64,000 nt of DNA from Pseudodesulfovibrio thermohalotolerans (GCF_021353295.2 NZ_CP120635.1:3439501-3503500); one strand, 5' to 3'; shown: positions 33,252 to 43,209, counted from the stretch's first letter. Program-made: numbers and translations. Notes: generated by a model from the letters alone, not told the origin.

Positions 33252-33956
33252 TTAGAAGCCCTCTTCCAGCGGCGGCCAGACAAGGGCCTGCGTTTCCACG
33301 CCCATGTCGGACGCGGATGCGTCGGCCAATTTTCGCTCGCCCGGCTTAAGGTGCACTATCCTGCCGCGCGTTTCCAGACGGCCTTCGGCCAGCCACTGCA
33401 AGGCCTGGGGATAGATGCGGTGTTCCAGCTTGAGGATGCGCGCCCCAAGCTCGTCGCCGTCTTCCCCCGGCTGGCAGGGAACGGCGGCCTGGACGATGAC
33501 CGGACCGTGATCCATCTGTTCGTCCACGAAATGCACGGTGCAACCGGAAATCTTGACCCCGTATTCCGCAGCGTCGTCCTGGCCATGTACGCCGGGAAAA
33601 CTCGGCAGCAAAGCGGGATGGATGTTGATGACGCGGCCCCGGAACGGTTCGAGAAAAACCGGAGTGACGATGCGCATGAACCCGGCCATGACCACCGCGC
33701 CGGCCCCGTTCACGCCCGATTCCCGGAGGACCCGGACCAATTCCTCGTCAAAGGACTCGCGGGAATCGAAATCCGTGTGCAGCAGCACGCGGGTGGGGAT
33801 GTTGTGGTTGCGCGCCCGGGTCAGGCCGTAGGCGTCCTCACGATTGGACACCACGACCTTGATTTCGGCGTCAAGCGCACCCGCTTCGATGCGGTCGATG
33901 ATGGATTGCAGATTGGACCCGCCCCCGGATACGAGGACGGCGATGGGCATTGCCAT
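33252..33956 (-). CDS. purN: Phosphoribosylglycinamide formyltransferase (GAR transformylase)
   Basis: 234 residues from MAMPIAVLVSGGG; AAGGGAGC about 5 bases upstream supports this ATG. It has the GAR-binding loop SGGGSNLQSII, VVSNREDAYGL, the catalytic NIHPALLPSFPG (Asn and His) and GCTVHFVDEQMDHGPVI with the catalytic Asp, all typical of PurN. It transfers a formyl group from 10-formyl-tetrahydrofolate in purine synthesis. The C-terminal 25 residues extend slightly beyond common lengths. It is not clustered with other purine genes. Confidence 0.94.
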   Translation of the reverse strand: MAMPIAVLVSGGGSNLQSIIDRIEAGALDAEIKVVVSNREDAYGLTRARNHNIPTRVLLHTDFDSRESFDEELVRVLRESGVNGAGAVVMAGFMRIVTPVFLEPFRGRVINIHPALLPSFPGVHGQDDAAEYGVKISGCTVHFVDEQMDHGPVIVQAAVPCQPGEDGDELGARILKLEHRIYPQALQWLAEGRLETRGRIVHLKPGERKLADASASDMGVETQALVWPPLEEGF

Positions 33957-34124
33957 GGATGCTCCCTTGGATGGTTGAAAACGGGGGGATTGGCCCCGCC
34001 CCAGAACTTGGCCCAAAGCGCGCGCTTTTTCAAGAACGGATTTCCCGCCTGGGCGCCGCATTGCTTTTTCGACCCGCGATCCTTATATTCCGCCGAATTC
34101 GACCCGATACCCCCAAATACCCCT

Positions 34125-34865
34125 ATGAAACGCCTGTTCATTCCCCTGATTTTCCTTTTGCTGCTCGGTCCCGATCCGGTTGCGGCCAGCGACCTGCTCG
34201 TCATCACCGAGTCCAACCCGCCCTTCACTTTCAACGAAACCGGCGGCCCCGCCGGGATCGCCACGGACCTGTTCCTGCTCATGGCCAAACGGGCCGGACT
34301 CGATGTGAAGAGGTCGGACATCAAATTCTGGCCATGGGCGCGCGGATACCAGGAGATACGCGAAAAGCCCAACGTGATCCTCTTCGCCACCGCCCGGACC
34401 GGCGAACGGGAGGCGCAGTTCCGCTGGATAGGTCCCATCGCCACCCTGCGCAGCGGGCTGATCGCCTTGAAGTCCAGACGTCTCGTCATCACTGACCCGG
34501 TATGGGGAGCGTGGCGATACCGATACGGCACCATACGATCCAGCGCCTCGGAACAGGAGCTGACCAGCCAGGGCGTACCGCCAGCCTGGATGGAACGCGT
34601 GCACGACCGCGTCCTGAACATACGCAAACTCGTCAACGGCCATATCGACGTCCTGGTGGGCAACGAGACGAACACCTACCACACCATCCGCCGTCTGGGA
34701 CTGGACCCGAACGACTTTGAAATGGTCTACCAGCTCATGACCACCGACCTCTACTATGCCGCCAGCCTGGACATGGACCCCGACGTCGTGAACAGGCTGC
34801 AAACCGCCCTGGATTCCCTCAAAGCCGACGGCACCGCCGCCCGCATCGCCGTACAATACCGATAG
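34125..34865 (+). CDS. Periplasmic solute-binding protein (SBP_bac_3 type)
   Basis: 246 residues from MKRLFIPLIF, which gives a normal signal peptide cleaved near VAAS. The domain shows the family start LLVITESNPPFTFNETGGPAGIATDL and FWPWARGYQEIREKPNVILFATARTGERE. The arginine and acidic residues that bind amino-acid ligands in family 3 are only partly kept, so ligand type is uncertain. No transporter genes adjoin it, as often seen for such orphan proteins in Desulfovibrio-like genomes. It resembles in style the pseudogene at 21868-22635. The 170 bases after the stop contain a small hairpin (GGGCGAT/ATCGCCC at 34924-34943) and nothing else. Confidence 0.85.
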   Translation: MKRLFIPLIFLLLLGPDPVAASDLLVITESNPPFTFNETGGPAGIATDLFLLMAKRAGLDVKRSDIKFWPWARGYQEIREKPNVILFATARTGEREAQFRWIGPIATLRSGLIALKSRRLVITDPVWGAWRYRYGTIRSSASEQELTSQGVPPAWMERVHDRVLNIRKLVNGHIDVLVGNETNTYHTIRRLGLDPNDFEMVYQLMTTDLYYAASLDMDPDVVNRLQTALDSLKADGTAARIAVQYR

Positions 34866-35042
34866 AACCGGCTGAGACGCCGCCTTCCGGGAAAAAGCGC
34901 CGACCCGCGCAATACTCGACGCCGGGCGATAGCGCGATCGCCCAGAGTGTGATACGGATTACCATTACCGAGTTCACGTAGGCGTTTTCCCGGCGGATAG
35001 GCGCGCGGCACGACGCCTCCGGCACACCCAAGGAGATTCCCC

Positions 35043-35372
35043 ATGGCAGGAAAATACGAAAGGAAACAGGCAAAGGACGAACAGTGGATGTTCAACCTCA
35101 AGGCCGGAAACGGCGAGATCATCCTGACCAGCGAACTCTACACCACCAAAGGCGCGTGCGACAACGGCATTGCCAGCGTGCAGAAGAACAGCCCCCTGGA
35201 TGAACGCTATGAGCGCAAGGAAGCCAAAAACGGCAAGCCCTATTTCGTGCTCAAGGCCGGCAATCACCAGGTCATCGGCAAGAGCGAAATGTACTCTTCC
35301 AAGTCGGCCATGGAGAACGGAATCAACTCCGTGAAAACCAACGGCCCGAGCACGAACATCGTGGACGCCTAG
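35043..35372 (+). CDS. YegP-family (DUF1508) protein
   Basis: 109 residues made of two tandem DUF1508 repeats: residues about 5-48 (KDEQWMFNLKAGNGEIILTS...NGIASV) and 55-100 (NGKPYFVLKAGNHQVIGKS...NGINSV), each with the K-A-G-N and Y/S-K-x-x-x-x-N-G-I pattern. Proteins of this type are small, cytoplasmic and of unknown function. AAGGAG sits 7 bases before the ATG. A strong bidirectional terminator follows. It is likely expressed on its own from a promoter in the 177-base upstream gap. Confidence 0.92.
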   Translation: MAGKYERKQAKDEQWMFNLKAGNGEIILTSELYTTKGACDNGIASVQKNSPLDERYERKEAKNGKPYFVLKAGNHQVIGKSEMYSSKSAMENGINSVKTNGPSTNIVDA

Positions 35373-35395
35373 CCTTTCCGGCTGACGATGAAAAA

Positions 35396-35431
35396 GGACC
35401 GGCGCGCATGAACTGCGCGCCGGTCCTTTTT
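35396..35431. terminator. Bidirectional terminator between yegP and cobA-hemD
   Basis: GGACCGGCGCGCA pairs with TGCGCGCCGGTCC (13 bp, 5-base loop). It is followed by TTTTT on the plus strand and preceded by AAAAA, giving a T run on the minus strand. It lies 23 bases after yegP and 22 bases after the cobA-hemD stop, so it serves both convergent genes. Confidence 0.93.
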
Positions 35432-35452
35432 GTTCGTCGTGTGCGGCCGGGC

Positions 35453-36967
35453 CTATTCGGCGGCCGCGTCCGCAAGAAGGGCGTCCACCAGTCCGGGAAT
35501 GGTGTAGTCGCCCGGCTCGATGTCAGGAGTCAGGCCGAATCCCCTGACCGTCTCGGAGGTGATGGGGCCGATGGAGGCGATCTTCACGCCCGGGCACGCC
35601 TTGAAGGCGTCCGCCGGAACGAGCTCGAAGAAATTCTCCACAGTGCTCGACGAGGTGAAGGTCACGTAGCGGATCTCGCCGGAGGTCAGCGCTTCCATGA
35701 TCTCGTCGCCGCTCGCCTGACCCAGCCGAGTCTCGTAGACCGGCAGGACCGTGACATTGCAGCCCGCCGCCTTCAACTCGCTGGGCAGGACCTCGCGGGC
35801 CACCTTGGCGCGCGGGATGAGCACGTCCGAGCCCTGGATGCCGCGTTCGAGCAGCCCCTTGACCACGTGCTCGGCCACGTATTTCTCCGGAATGAAGTCC
35901 GGCTCGATGCCGCGCGCCCGCAGCTCGTCGGCCGTGGCCGGGCCGATGGCCGCGACCTGCATTCCGCCGAAGATGCGCGCGTCCAGGCCGATGGCCCGGA
36001 GCTGCTGCCAGAAATATTTCACGCCGTTGACCGAGGTGAACACCACCCACTGGTAGCGGGCCAGTTGCAGGATGGCGGTCTCGACCTCGGCGTAGTCGTC
36101 CAGAGGCTCCACCGAAATGGTCGGGAACTCGCGGACGCACGCCCCCTGTTCACGCAGGACGTTGACCAGACCGGACGCCTGCTCGCGGGCGCGGGTGACG
36201 ATCACGCCCTGTCCGAGCATGGGTTTCTTCTCGAACCAGCCCAGCTTGTCATGCAGGCTGCACACGCCGCCCACGATGATGATGGACGGGGCCTTCCACT
36301 GCCGGGCCTTGGCCTCTTCGGCCACCCGGTCCAGGGTGGACACGAACGAAGTCTGGTTGCAGCGCGTGCCCCAGCGCACCAACGCCACGGGAGTATCGGC
36401 GGCACGGCCGTTGTCCATGAGATTCTGGGCGATCATGGGCAGGTTGCCCACCCCCATGTAGAAAACCAGGGTGGAGGTTGACCGGCCGTACACCGCCCAA
36501 TCGTGCCCGGATTCGGACTTGGTCGGGTCCTCGTGTCCGGTGATGAAGCAAACGCTGGTGGTGAAGTCGCGGTGGGTCACGGGAATGCCCGCATAGGCCG
36601 GAGCGGCCACGCCTGCGGTGATGCCCGGCACCACCTCGAAGTCGATGCCCGCCTCGACAAGCTCCTCGCCTTCCTCACCGCCGCGTCCGAAGACATACGG
36701 ATCGCCGCCCTTCAACCGGCAGACGCGCCGCCCGGAACGGGCCTTGTCCACGATCAGGTCGTTGATCCTGTCCTGCGGCAGGGTGTGGTCGCCGCCCTTC
36801 TTGCCCACGTACAGAATTTCGCAGTCAGGCTTGCACCACTTCAGGAATTCGGCGTTGGCCAGATAGTCATAGATCATCACGTCGCAGGTCTCGATGATCT
36901 CCTTGGCCCGAAGGGTGAGCATCCCCGGATCGCCCGGGCCCGCTCCGACGAGAAACACGTTTGCCAT
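35453..36967 (-). CDS. cobA-hemD: Uroporphyrinogen-III C-methyltransferase / uroporphyrinogen-III synthase fusion
   Basis: 504 residues from MANVFLVGAGPGDP; AGGAGG 7 bases upstream supports this start. Residues 1 to about 245 are a SUMT (CobA) with GAGPGDPGMLTLRA, the YDYLAN segment, RLKGGDPYVFGRGGEE and TTSVCFITGHED. Residues about 250-504 are uroporphyrinogen-III synthase (HemD), with VIVTRAREQASGL, VFTSVNGVKYF and the TFTSSSTVENF segment near its end. The fusion makes uroporphyrinogen III and methylates it to precorrin-2, feeding cobalamin, sirohaem and haem d1/haem branches. Such fusions are common in sulfate reducers and clostridia. Confidence 0.95.
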   Translation of the reverse strand: MANVFLVGAGPGDPGMLTLRAKEIIETCDVMIYDYLANAEFLKWCKPDCEILYVGKKGGDHTLPQDRINDLIVDKARSGRRVCRLKGGDPYVFGRGGEEGEELVEAGIDFEVVPGITAGVAAPAYAGIPVTHRDFTTSVCFITGHEDPTKSESGHDWAVYGRSTSTLVFYMGVGNLPMIAQNLMDNGRAADTPVALVRWGTRCNQTSFVSTLDRVAEEAKARQWKAPSIIIVGGVCSLHDKLGWFEKKPMLGQGVIVTRAREQASGLVNVLREQGACVREFPTISVEPLDDYAEVETAILQLARYQWVVFTSVNGVKYFWQQLRAIGLDARIFGGMQVAAIGPATADELRARGIEPDFIPEKYVAEHVVKGLLERGIQGSDVLIPRAKVAREVLPSELKAAGCNVTVLPVYETRLGQASGDEIMEALTSGEIRYVTFTSSSTVENFFELVPADAFKACPGVKIASIGPITSETVRGFGLTPDIEPGDYTIPGLVDALLADAAAE

Positions 36968-37102
36968 AAGTTTGCCTCCTGCGGCCGGGAAACCTTTCAA
37001 GAAGCTCCCCGGACCCTCCAAAACTATTATCGCGGCGCAGGTCCGTTGCGCGAAATCCGCAATCCGCTGCGCCGTTTCAGGGCCTGTTCGTTGCCCGGGA
37101 CG

Positions 37103-39769
37103 CTAGCCCATCACCGACTCAAGACGCGCCTTGAGCTGGGTGAGCTTGGTCTTTTCCTCTTCCATTTCGGCGAGCTTCTTCTTCTCGCCCTCGACCACCT
37201 CGGCCGGAGCGTTGTTGACGAAGCCTGGATTCTTGAGCTTGCCCGCCACGCCCTTCATGGTCTTTTCGAGCTTGCCCAGATTCTTGTCCAGACGCGCCAG
37301 CTCGGACTCGAAGTCCACCACGCCTTCCAGCGGGACGGACAGCTCGTTGCCCTGGACCACCGCCGCGCCCGAGGCCTTGGGAGCCTTGACGTCCGGTCCG
37401 ATGGTCACGTTCTCGATGCGGGCCAGTGCCCGGATCAGATCGAGGTTGGCCTCAAGCACGGCCTTGTCGCCGTCACTGACGGTCTTGATGAGCAGGTCGA
37501 GCTTCTTGGCCGGTTCGATCAGAAGCTCGGTGCGGATGTTCCGGGTGCCGGAAACCACGCCCATGAACAGCTCCATCTCAGCCTCGGCCTTTTCGTCCAG
37601 GCAGCCGGGCCGCTTTTCCGGGAACGGCAGGGTGGCGATGTCCTCGGAGCGGTCGTCGCCCGCGGGACGGGGCAGCACGGACCAGATTTCCTGGGTGATG
37701 AACGGCGTGACCGGATGAAGCAGAACCATGGTCTCGGACAGCACGGTCCACAGAACCCGCTGCGTGTCCGCCTTGGCCTTTTCGTCCTCGCCGTACAGGG
37801 CGGGCTTGATCATCTCCAGATACCAGTCGCAGAACTCGGACCAGATGAACTTGTAAAGGGTCTGGGCGATCTCGTTGAACCGATACTCCAGAGTGGCGGC
37901 CGCGATGGACTCCTTGACCTCCTCCAGCCGATGGAGAATCCAGCGGTTGGCCAATCCCTCGGCCTCGGTCACGTCCACATCGGGAATCTCGTCGGGCAGG
38001 TTCATCATGGCGAACCTGGTGGCGTTCCAGACCTTGTTCATGAAGTGCTTGTAGCCCTCGATGCGCTGCTCAGAGAGCTTGATGTCCCGGCCCATGGCCG
38101 CAAAGCTGGTCAGGGTGAAACGCAGGGCGTCCGCGCCGTACTTCTCGATCATGTCCAGGGGGTCGATGACGTTGCCCGTGGACTTGGACATCTTCTTGCC
38201 CTGCTCGTCGCGGACCAGGGCGTGGATGTAGACGTGATGGAACGGTATCTCCTTCATGAACTGGAGGCCCATCATCATCATGCGGGCCACCCAGAAGAAG
38301 AGAATATCGAAGCCGGTGACCAGGCAGGAGGTCGGGTAGTACTTGGCCAGCTCCTTGGTGTCGTCAGGCCAGCCCATGGTCGAGAACGGCCACAGCGCCG
38401 AGGAAAACCAGGTGTCGAGCACATCCTCTTCCTGGACCAGCCTGGAGGAGCCGCACTTGGTGCAGACGGTCGGATCTTCCTTGGCCACGATGAGCTCGCC
38501 GCAATCCTCGCAGGTCCAGGCCGGAATGCGGTGGCCCCACCAAATCTGACGGGAAATGCACCAGTCGCGGATTTCGTCGAGCCACTGGTAGTAGGTCTTG
38601 GTCCAATGCTCGGGGAAAATCTGCGTCTTCCCGGGAACCGCGGCGCGCGCCTTTTCGGCCAGAGGCTTCATGGACACGAACCACTGAGTGGAAACATGGG
38701 GCTCGATGGTGGACTTGCAGCGATAGCAGACGCCGACCGAGTGGTCGTGGTCCACGATCTCGCCGAGCAGGCCCTCGGCGTCGAGGTCTTCGAGCACGGC
38801 CTTGCGCGCGTCGGTCACGGACAGGCCCCGGTACTTCTCGGGGGCGTTGTCGTTGATGAAGCCCTGCTCGTTCAGGATGGAGATGACTTCAAGCCCGTGC
38901 CTGCGGCCGATCTCCCAGTCGTTCATGTCGTGAGCCGGGGTGACCTTCAGGCAGCCTGTGCCGAACTCGACGTCCACGTAGGAGTCGCCGATGATGGGCA
39001 GCTCGCGGCCCACCAGGGGCAGAATGGCGGTCTTGCCTATAAACTTGTTGAACCGCTCGTCGTCCGGATTCACGGCGATGGCCGAGTCGGCCAGCATAGT
39101 CTCGGGACGGGTGGTGGCGATCACGAGATGACCGGAGCCGTCTGCCAGGGGGTACTTGACGTGATGGAGCTTGCCGGGCTTGGCCTCGTGCTCGACCTCG
39201 TCGTCGGCCAGGGCGGTGTGGCAGCGGTTGCACCAGTTGATGATGTAGTCGCCCTTGTAGATCAGCCCCTGCTCGAACAGGGACACGAAAACCTCGCGCA
39301 CGGCCTTGGCGCGCTGATCGTCGAAGGTGAAGCATTCGCGGGTCCAGTCGACGCTCGCGCCCATGCGGCGAATCTGGCTCAGGATGTGGTCGCCCTTCTC
39401 CTTCTTCCATTCCCAGACGCGCTCGATGAACTTCTCGCGGCCCAGGTCGTCGCGGGTCAACCCCTCTTCCTTGAGCCTGCGCTCGACCACGTTCTGGGTA
39501 GCGATGCCCGCATGGTCGGTGCCGGGCACCCACAGAACGTTCTTGCCCTGCTGTCGGTTAAAGCGGCAGAGGATATCCTGGAGCGTCAGGTTCAGGGCGT
39601 GGCCCATATGCAGAACGCCGGTGACGTTGGGCGGGGGAATGACGATGGAATAGGACTCGCCCGGACCGTCCGGGTCAGGGGTAAAGGTCTTGCTCTCTTC
39701 CCAGTGGGTCTCCCACTTGTCTTCCACATCCCACGGTTCGTAGGCTTTGGCTAACTCTTTCCGGGCCAT
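37103..39769 (-). CDS. valS: Valyl-tRNA synthetase
   Basis: 888 residues, full length. Class I motifs are present: IPPPNVTGVLHMGHAL (HIGH variant) near residue 45 and KMSKSTGN near residue 535. The zinc-like cluster CEDCGE...CTKCGS follows WGHRIPAWT. The editing domain includes TTRPETMLADSAIAV, and the C-terminal coiled coil (LARLDKNLGKLEKTMKG...) contacts tRNA. It charges tRNA-Val in the cytoplasm. It is divergent from the BPL_N gene and has a plausible promoter about 90 bases upstream. No T-box leader is seen. Confidence 0.97.
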   Translation of the reverse strand: MARKELAKAYEPWDVEDKWETHWEESKTFTPDPDGPGESYSIVIPPPNVTGVLHMGHALNLTLQDILCRFNRQQGKNVLWVPGTDHAGIATQNVVERRLKEEGLTRDDLGREKFIERVWEWKKEKGDHILSQIRRMGASVDWTRECFTFDDQRAKAVREVFVSLFEQGLIYKGDYIINWCNRCHTALADDEVEHEAKPGKLHHVKYPLADGSGHLVIATTRPETMLADSAIAVNPDDERFNKFIGKTAILPLVGRELPIIGDSYVDVEFGTGCLKVTPAHDMNDWEIGRRHGLEVISILNEQGFINDNAPEKYRGLSVTDARKAVLEDLDAEGLLGEIVDHDHSVGVCYRCKSTIEPHVSTQWFVSMKPLAEKARAAVPGKTQIFPEHWTKTYYQWLDEIRDWCISRQIWWGHRIPAWTCEDCGELIVAKEDPTVCTKCGSSRLVQEEDVLDTWFSSALWPFSTMGWPDDTKELAKYYPTSCLVTGFDILFFWVARMMMMGLQFMKEIPFHHVYIHALVRDEQGKKMSKSTGNVIDPLDMIEKYGADALRFTLTSFAAMGRDIKLSEQRIEGYKHFMNKVWNATRFAMMNLPDEIPDVDVTEAEGLANRWILHRLEEVKESIAAATLEYRFNEIAQTLYKFIWSEFCDWYLEMIKPALYGEDEKAKADTQRVLWTVLSETMVLLHPVTPFITQEIWSVLPRPAGDDRSEDIATLPFPEKRPGCLDEKAEAEMELFMGVVSGTRNIRTELLIEPAKKLDLLIKTVSDGDKAVLEANLDLIRALARIENVTIGPDVKAPKASGAAVVQGNELSVPLEGVVDFESELARLDKNLGKLEKTMKGVAGKLKNPGFVNNAPAEVVEGEKKKLAEMEEEKTKLTQLKARLESVMG

Positions 39770-39858
39770 GAAATTCCTTCCTTTATGCCTGCTGCCGGTA
39801 CCTGGCGACCGACGGCCTGAGATCTCGTATGGTTACGCTTGCGCAAGTGGTTGCGCCT

Positions 39859-39885
39859 TTGATAGCGTCGGGCTACCCTTGTCAA
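39859..39885 (-). promoter_or_regulatory. Candidate promoter for valS
   Basis: On the minus strand a perfect -35 hexamer TTGACA (39885-39880) is followed after 15 bases by TATCAA (39864-39859), a 4/6 match to a -10 box. The spacing is shorter than the ideal 17, which lowers confidence. A 10-bp palindrome CTTGCGCAAG lies just downstream at 39838-39847 and could be an operator. Confidence 0.4.
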
Positions 39886-39896
39886 GAGAGCCGCAT

Positions 39897-41159
39897 ATGT
39901 CAAGCATACATATATATTGGGACGAATCGCACTTCTGGGGGCTGTTGGCGGCCAGAGCGCTGTCCGCCTGGGCCATCCCCCACCGTCTGGTGCGCGGCTC
40001 TGAAATAGCCGATGGCGCGCTCGCTGGCAAGCTCGGCGAGATTCCGGCCGCGCTCCTCGTGCCCGGCGGACGGGCCAAAGGCAAGGCCGACCGGCTCGGC
40101 GTGCGCGGCATGGACGCGATCTGCGAATACGTAAACTCCGGCGGCGCCTACCTCGGCTTCTGCGGCGGTGCGGGCCTGGCCCTGACCGGCCCCTACGGCC
40201 TGGGACTCTCCCCCTGGACGCGCAAGGGGTACCGCAACCGGCTCCATCATTTCCTCTCAGGGCATGTGGAAGCCCGTCTGGACAACGCCAGCGGCCTGGT
40301 ACCGGACGGCATGGACGAAGCCCTGCTCCCTGTCTGGTGGCCGGGCCGGTTCGATCCCGCCGACCCGTCGGTCCAGGTTCTGGCCCGCTATGGCAAGCCC
40401 GGCCCCGACTTCTGGGTGGCGGACCTCAACCTGTCCACCCTGCCCAAGGGAACCATGGCCGATTGGGAGGCCCTCTACGGCGTGAACCTGAGCCCGGACT
40501 TCATGGAGGGCTCCCCCGTGGTGGCGGCCAACCGATTCGGTGCGGGACGCGTCGTCTTGAGCTACGCCCACCTGGAGACCCCGGCCTCGGAACAGGCCAA
40601 CCGTTGGCTCTCGCACCTCCTCGGCCGGGTCCTCGACGAGCCCGGCTCGGCGGCGGCAAACCGCAGGCCGGTCCCGGCCTGGGACGTGGCCGCCCGCCCC
40701 ATCGTCTGGGAGGACGCCACACTCATTCGCGCCCGGCGAACCATGGAAGAGATCATCCGCACCGGGTCCGACCACTTCCTGCTGTTCTGGCGCAACCCCT
40801 GGCTGCTCGGTTGGCGGCGCGGCATCCCGGGCGCGGGCATCAACACGCTCTATTCGCTCATCTGCGAATCCCTGGCCTCCGAACCGTCGGACGAGGCCCT
40901 GACCTTCTGGCGCGGGATGCGCGACCGCTTCCAGGTGCTCATGGATCTGCTCGGCAACGGGCTGACCGGCTACCTCCTGGCCGAACGGCTGTCCATGACC
41001 GTGTTCCACTCCGATTCGGGCGCAGTCTCCAAGGAGGGACTCAGGGAGCAGCGGCGCGCCCTGTTCGGGCTGCCTCCGGAACCGGGCGGCATCTATGCGG
41101 ACCTGGCCGGGATGCTGGAAGAGTTATACTGGCGCCTGTCCCTTTCGACGACTCCGTAA
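39897..41159 (+). CDS. BPL_N-domain protein (class I glutamine amidotransferase-like)
   Basis: 420 residues from MSSIHIYWDES, with AGAGAG upstream; the frame is open further but would enter the valS promoter region. Residues 1 to about 250 resemble the N-terminal domain of biotin-protein ligases, a GATase-like fold, with LLVPGGRAKGKAD and the nucleophile-elbow segment GGAYLGFCGGAGLAL containing a cysteine. No biotin-ligase catalytic domain follows; instead about 170 helical residues of no known family complete it. It is cytoplasmic. Reaction unknown: members of this group are uncharacterised. It is divergent from valS and 146 bases upstream of the FapA-family gene. Confidence 0.8.
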   Translation: MSSIHIYWDESHFWGLLAARALSAWAIPHRLVRGSEIADGALAGKLGEIPAALLVPGGRAKGKADRLGVRGMDAICEYVNSGGAYLGFCGGAGLALTGPYGLGLSPWTRKGYRNRLHHFLSGHVEARLDNASGLVPDGMDEALLPVWWPGRFDPADPSVQVLARYGKPGPDFWVADLNLSTLPKGTMADWEALYGVNLSPDFMEGSPVVAANRFGAGRVVLSYAHLETPASEQANRWLSHLLGRVLDEPGSAAANRRPVPAWDVAARPIVWEDATLIRARRTMEEIIRTGSDHFLLFWRNPWLLGWRRGIPGAGINTLYSLICESLASEPSDEALTFWRGMRDRFQVLMDLLGNGLTGYLLAERLSMTVFHSDSGAVSKEGLREQRRALFGLPPEPGGIYADLAGMLEELYWRLSLSTTP

Positions 41160-41304
41160 CTATTCCTGAATCAGCCGTTTTTCCAATGGATTGCCAGCCC
41201 CGATGTCCCGTGTTAATTAATGCCGGAGAATACGCCTCTCCCCCCGGGACGGTCCGGCCGGGGCGAATTCCCCTTTCACTCCTTATCCGATCACGCGGTG
41301 GACC

Positions 41305-43206
41305 ATGCAGGATGAAGAGGCCCTGAAAAACAGCCCGGACGCACAATTTCGCTTCTGCATGTCCGAAGACGGCATGAAGCTCGGTGTCAACCGCTACTTC
41401 CCGCCCAACGGGGGCCTTGAGCCGAGCGTGGCTCTGCTCAAGGCGCAGGTGGCCGCCTGCGGAGTCAGGCTGCCCGTGGACGAAGAAGCCGCCAAACGCA
41501 TCGTCGACGCGGTCCTTGCGGGCGACGAATTCCGGGGCATCCCCCTGGTCCGAGGCATTCCGCCGAGAGAGCCGAGAGAGGCCGTCCTTGCGGCCCTGGG
41601 CGACCTGCAATTCCCCGTGTTTCCGGAAGACCGTTTCCTCCGCTACCGTCCCGCCGCCACAGCGGCCAACGGCGAATCCATCGACGGGCGCACCATCCGG
41701 CCCAACGGTTCGTTCTCGCCCAAGGCCGTCAAGGTCGAAGCGGGCGAAAACGTGGACTGGGACCCCTCGGCCGGGGCGTACTACTCCCGGGTCTGGGGCA
41801 TGGCCAAAATACGCGACGGCGTGGTCTCGGTGATCCCGGCCGCCCGCATTACCGACGACGAGGTCGAGGTCGTCGGGACCATCCATCACCGAGATTTCCG
41901 GGGCGAGCCCATTACCGTCGAGCGCATCGAAAAGGAACTGCGCGACATGGGCGTGCTCATCACCGTGGACCTGGAGGCGCTCGCGGCCAAGCTCAACCAG
42001 GCCCGTGACATGAACATGCCCCTGCCCAACCAGATTCTGGTCAAGGGCGCGCATCCCGTGCCGGGGCGCGACGGCTGGCTGGAATCCCTGGTCGCCACCC
42101 GCGACGAGACCGGCACCGAGGACGCCTCGGGCAGGCTCGACTTCCGCGACCGGGGGGCCTATCCCATGGTCGTCACCGGCCAGATCATCGGCAGGCTCCA
42201 CCCGCCGACCGCGGGCGAAGGCGGCATCGACATCTACGGCAAGACCATTCCGGCCAGCGCGGGACGGGAGTTGAAGATCGTCCTGGGCGAAAACGTCCTG
42301 CTCCAGAACGACGGAAAGACATACGCCTCCAAGGCGCAGGGCGTGGCGGTTCTTGAGCGGAACACCCTGTCCGTGACCCAATGCCTGATCGTCAACGGCA
42401 ACGTGGACCTCAACTCGGGCAACGTGAAGGTCGAGCACGGCTCGATCAAGGTGCTGGGATCGATTCAGGCCGGATTCTCGGTCTCGGCCCCGAAGCATGT
42501 CCTGGTGGAAGGGTCCATCGAAAGCGCGACCGTCTACGCGGGCGGTCTGGTGGAAGTCAAAGGCGGCATCCTCATGCCCGACGGCGGCGAAATCGTGTGT
42601 GACGGCCGGGTCGTCGCCAACTTCGCCGTCAACGCGCGCATCCGGGCCGGACACGACGTGGTCATCGCCAACGAAATCCAGAACTCGTCCATCCGCACGG
42701 ACGGCAGGCTCATCGCCCTGTCCGGCAAAGGCACGGTCCTGGGCGGCGAAGTCGTGGCCCGCAAGGGCATCGAGATCAACGAACTCGGGTCCGAACTGGG
42801 CGTGGCCACGTCCGTGGGAATCATCGTCGAGGACGCCGAAGACGATGATCTGCGGGAGGAGCGCATCCGGGTGACCCAGTCCATCAAGAAAATCGACGCC
42901 ACCCTGGGCACCGAACCGCCCGAGACGCTCCTGGCGCGCACGCCCGAAGCCAAACGGCCAGCACTGATCGAGGTCATCAAACACCGCGAGGCCCTTGTCC
43001 GGCGGCGCGACGCCCTGAGCGACAAGATCAACAGCCGTGTCATCCGCCACCAACGCGAACTGGAGGGCCTCACCATCCGGGTGAAGAAAATGGTCCACCC
43101 CGGCGCGATGATAGGATTCTGCAACGTCAGGAAAAAGGTCGAGAAGCGGCTCGAAGCCACGCTTTTTTACTGGGACGCGGAAAAACGCGACATCCTCGGC
43201 CGCTGA
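41305..43206 (+). CDS. FapA-family (DUF342) protein
   Basis: 633 residues. The N-terminal 140 residues are not recognised. From about residue 140 (GETIDG-like motif NGESIDGRTI) the sequence shows the FapA/DUF342 right-handed beta-helix with stacked repeats (DLNSGNVKVEHGSIKVLGSIQAG, VLVEGSIESATVYAGG, LVEVKGGILMPDGGEIV), then a helical C-terminal hairpin with coiled-coil character (about 510-600). Such proteins are cytoplasmic and linked to flagellar placement or polarity in some proteobacteria; that role here is an inference. The ribosome site is weak. It converges with truA (3 bases between stops). Confidence 0.88.
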   Translation: MQDEEALKNSPDAQFRFCMSEDGMKLGVNRYFPPNGGLEPSVALLKAQVAACGVRLPVDEEAAKRIVDAVLAGDEFRGIPLVRGIPPREPREAVLAALGDLQFPVFPEDRFLRYRPAATAANGESIDGRTIRPNGSFSPKAVKVEAGENVDWDPSAGAYYSRVWGMAKIRDGVVSVIPAARITDDEVEVVGTIHHRDFRGEPITVERIEKELRDMGVLITVDLEALAAKLNQARDMNMPLPNQILVKGAHPVPGRDGWLESLVATRDETGTEDASGRLDFRDRGAYPMVVTGQIIGRLHPPTAGEGGIDIYGKTIPASAGRELKIVLGENVLLQNDGKTYASKAQGVAVLERNTLSVTQCLIVNGNVDLNSGNVKVEHGSIKVLGSIQAGFSVSAPKHVLVEGSIESATVYAGGLVEVKGGILMPDGGEIVCDGRVVANFAVNARIRAGHDVVIANEIQNSSIRTDGRLIALSGKGTVLGGEVVARKGIEINELGSELGVATSVGIIVEDAEDDDLREERIRVTQSIKKIDATLGTEPPETLLARTPEAKRPALIEVIKHREALVRRRDALSDKINSRVIRHQRELEGLTIRVKKMVHPGAMIGFCNVRKKVEKRLEATLFYWDAEKRDILGR

Positions 43207-43209
43207 TCG

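Noticed and set aside
36503..39754. 1083-residue plus-strand frame opposite cobA-hemD and valS
   Set aside because: Runs across two well-identified genes on the other strand; low-complexity composition and no motifs.
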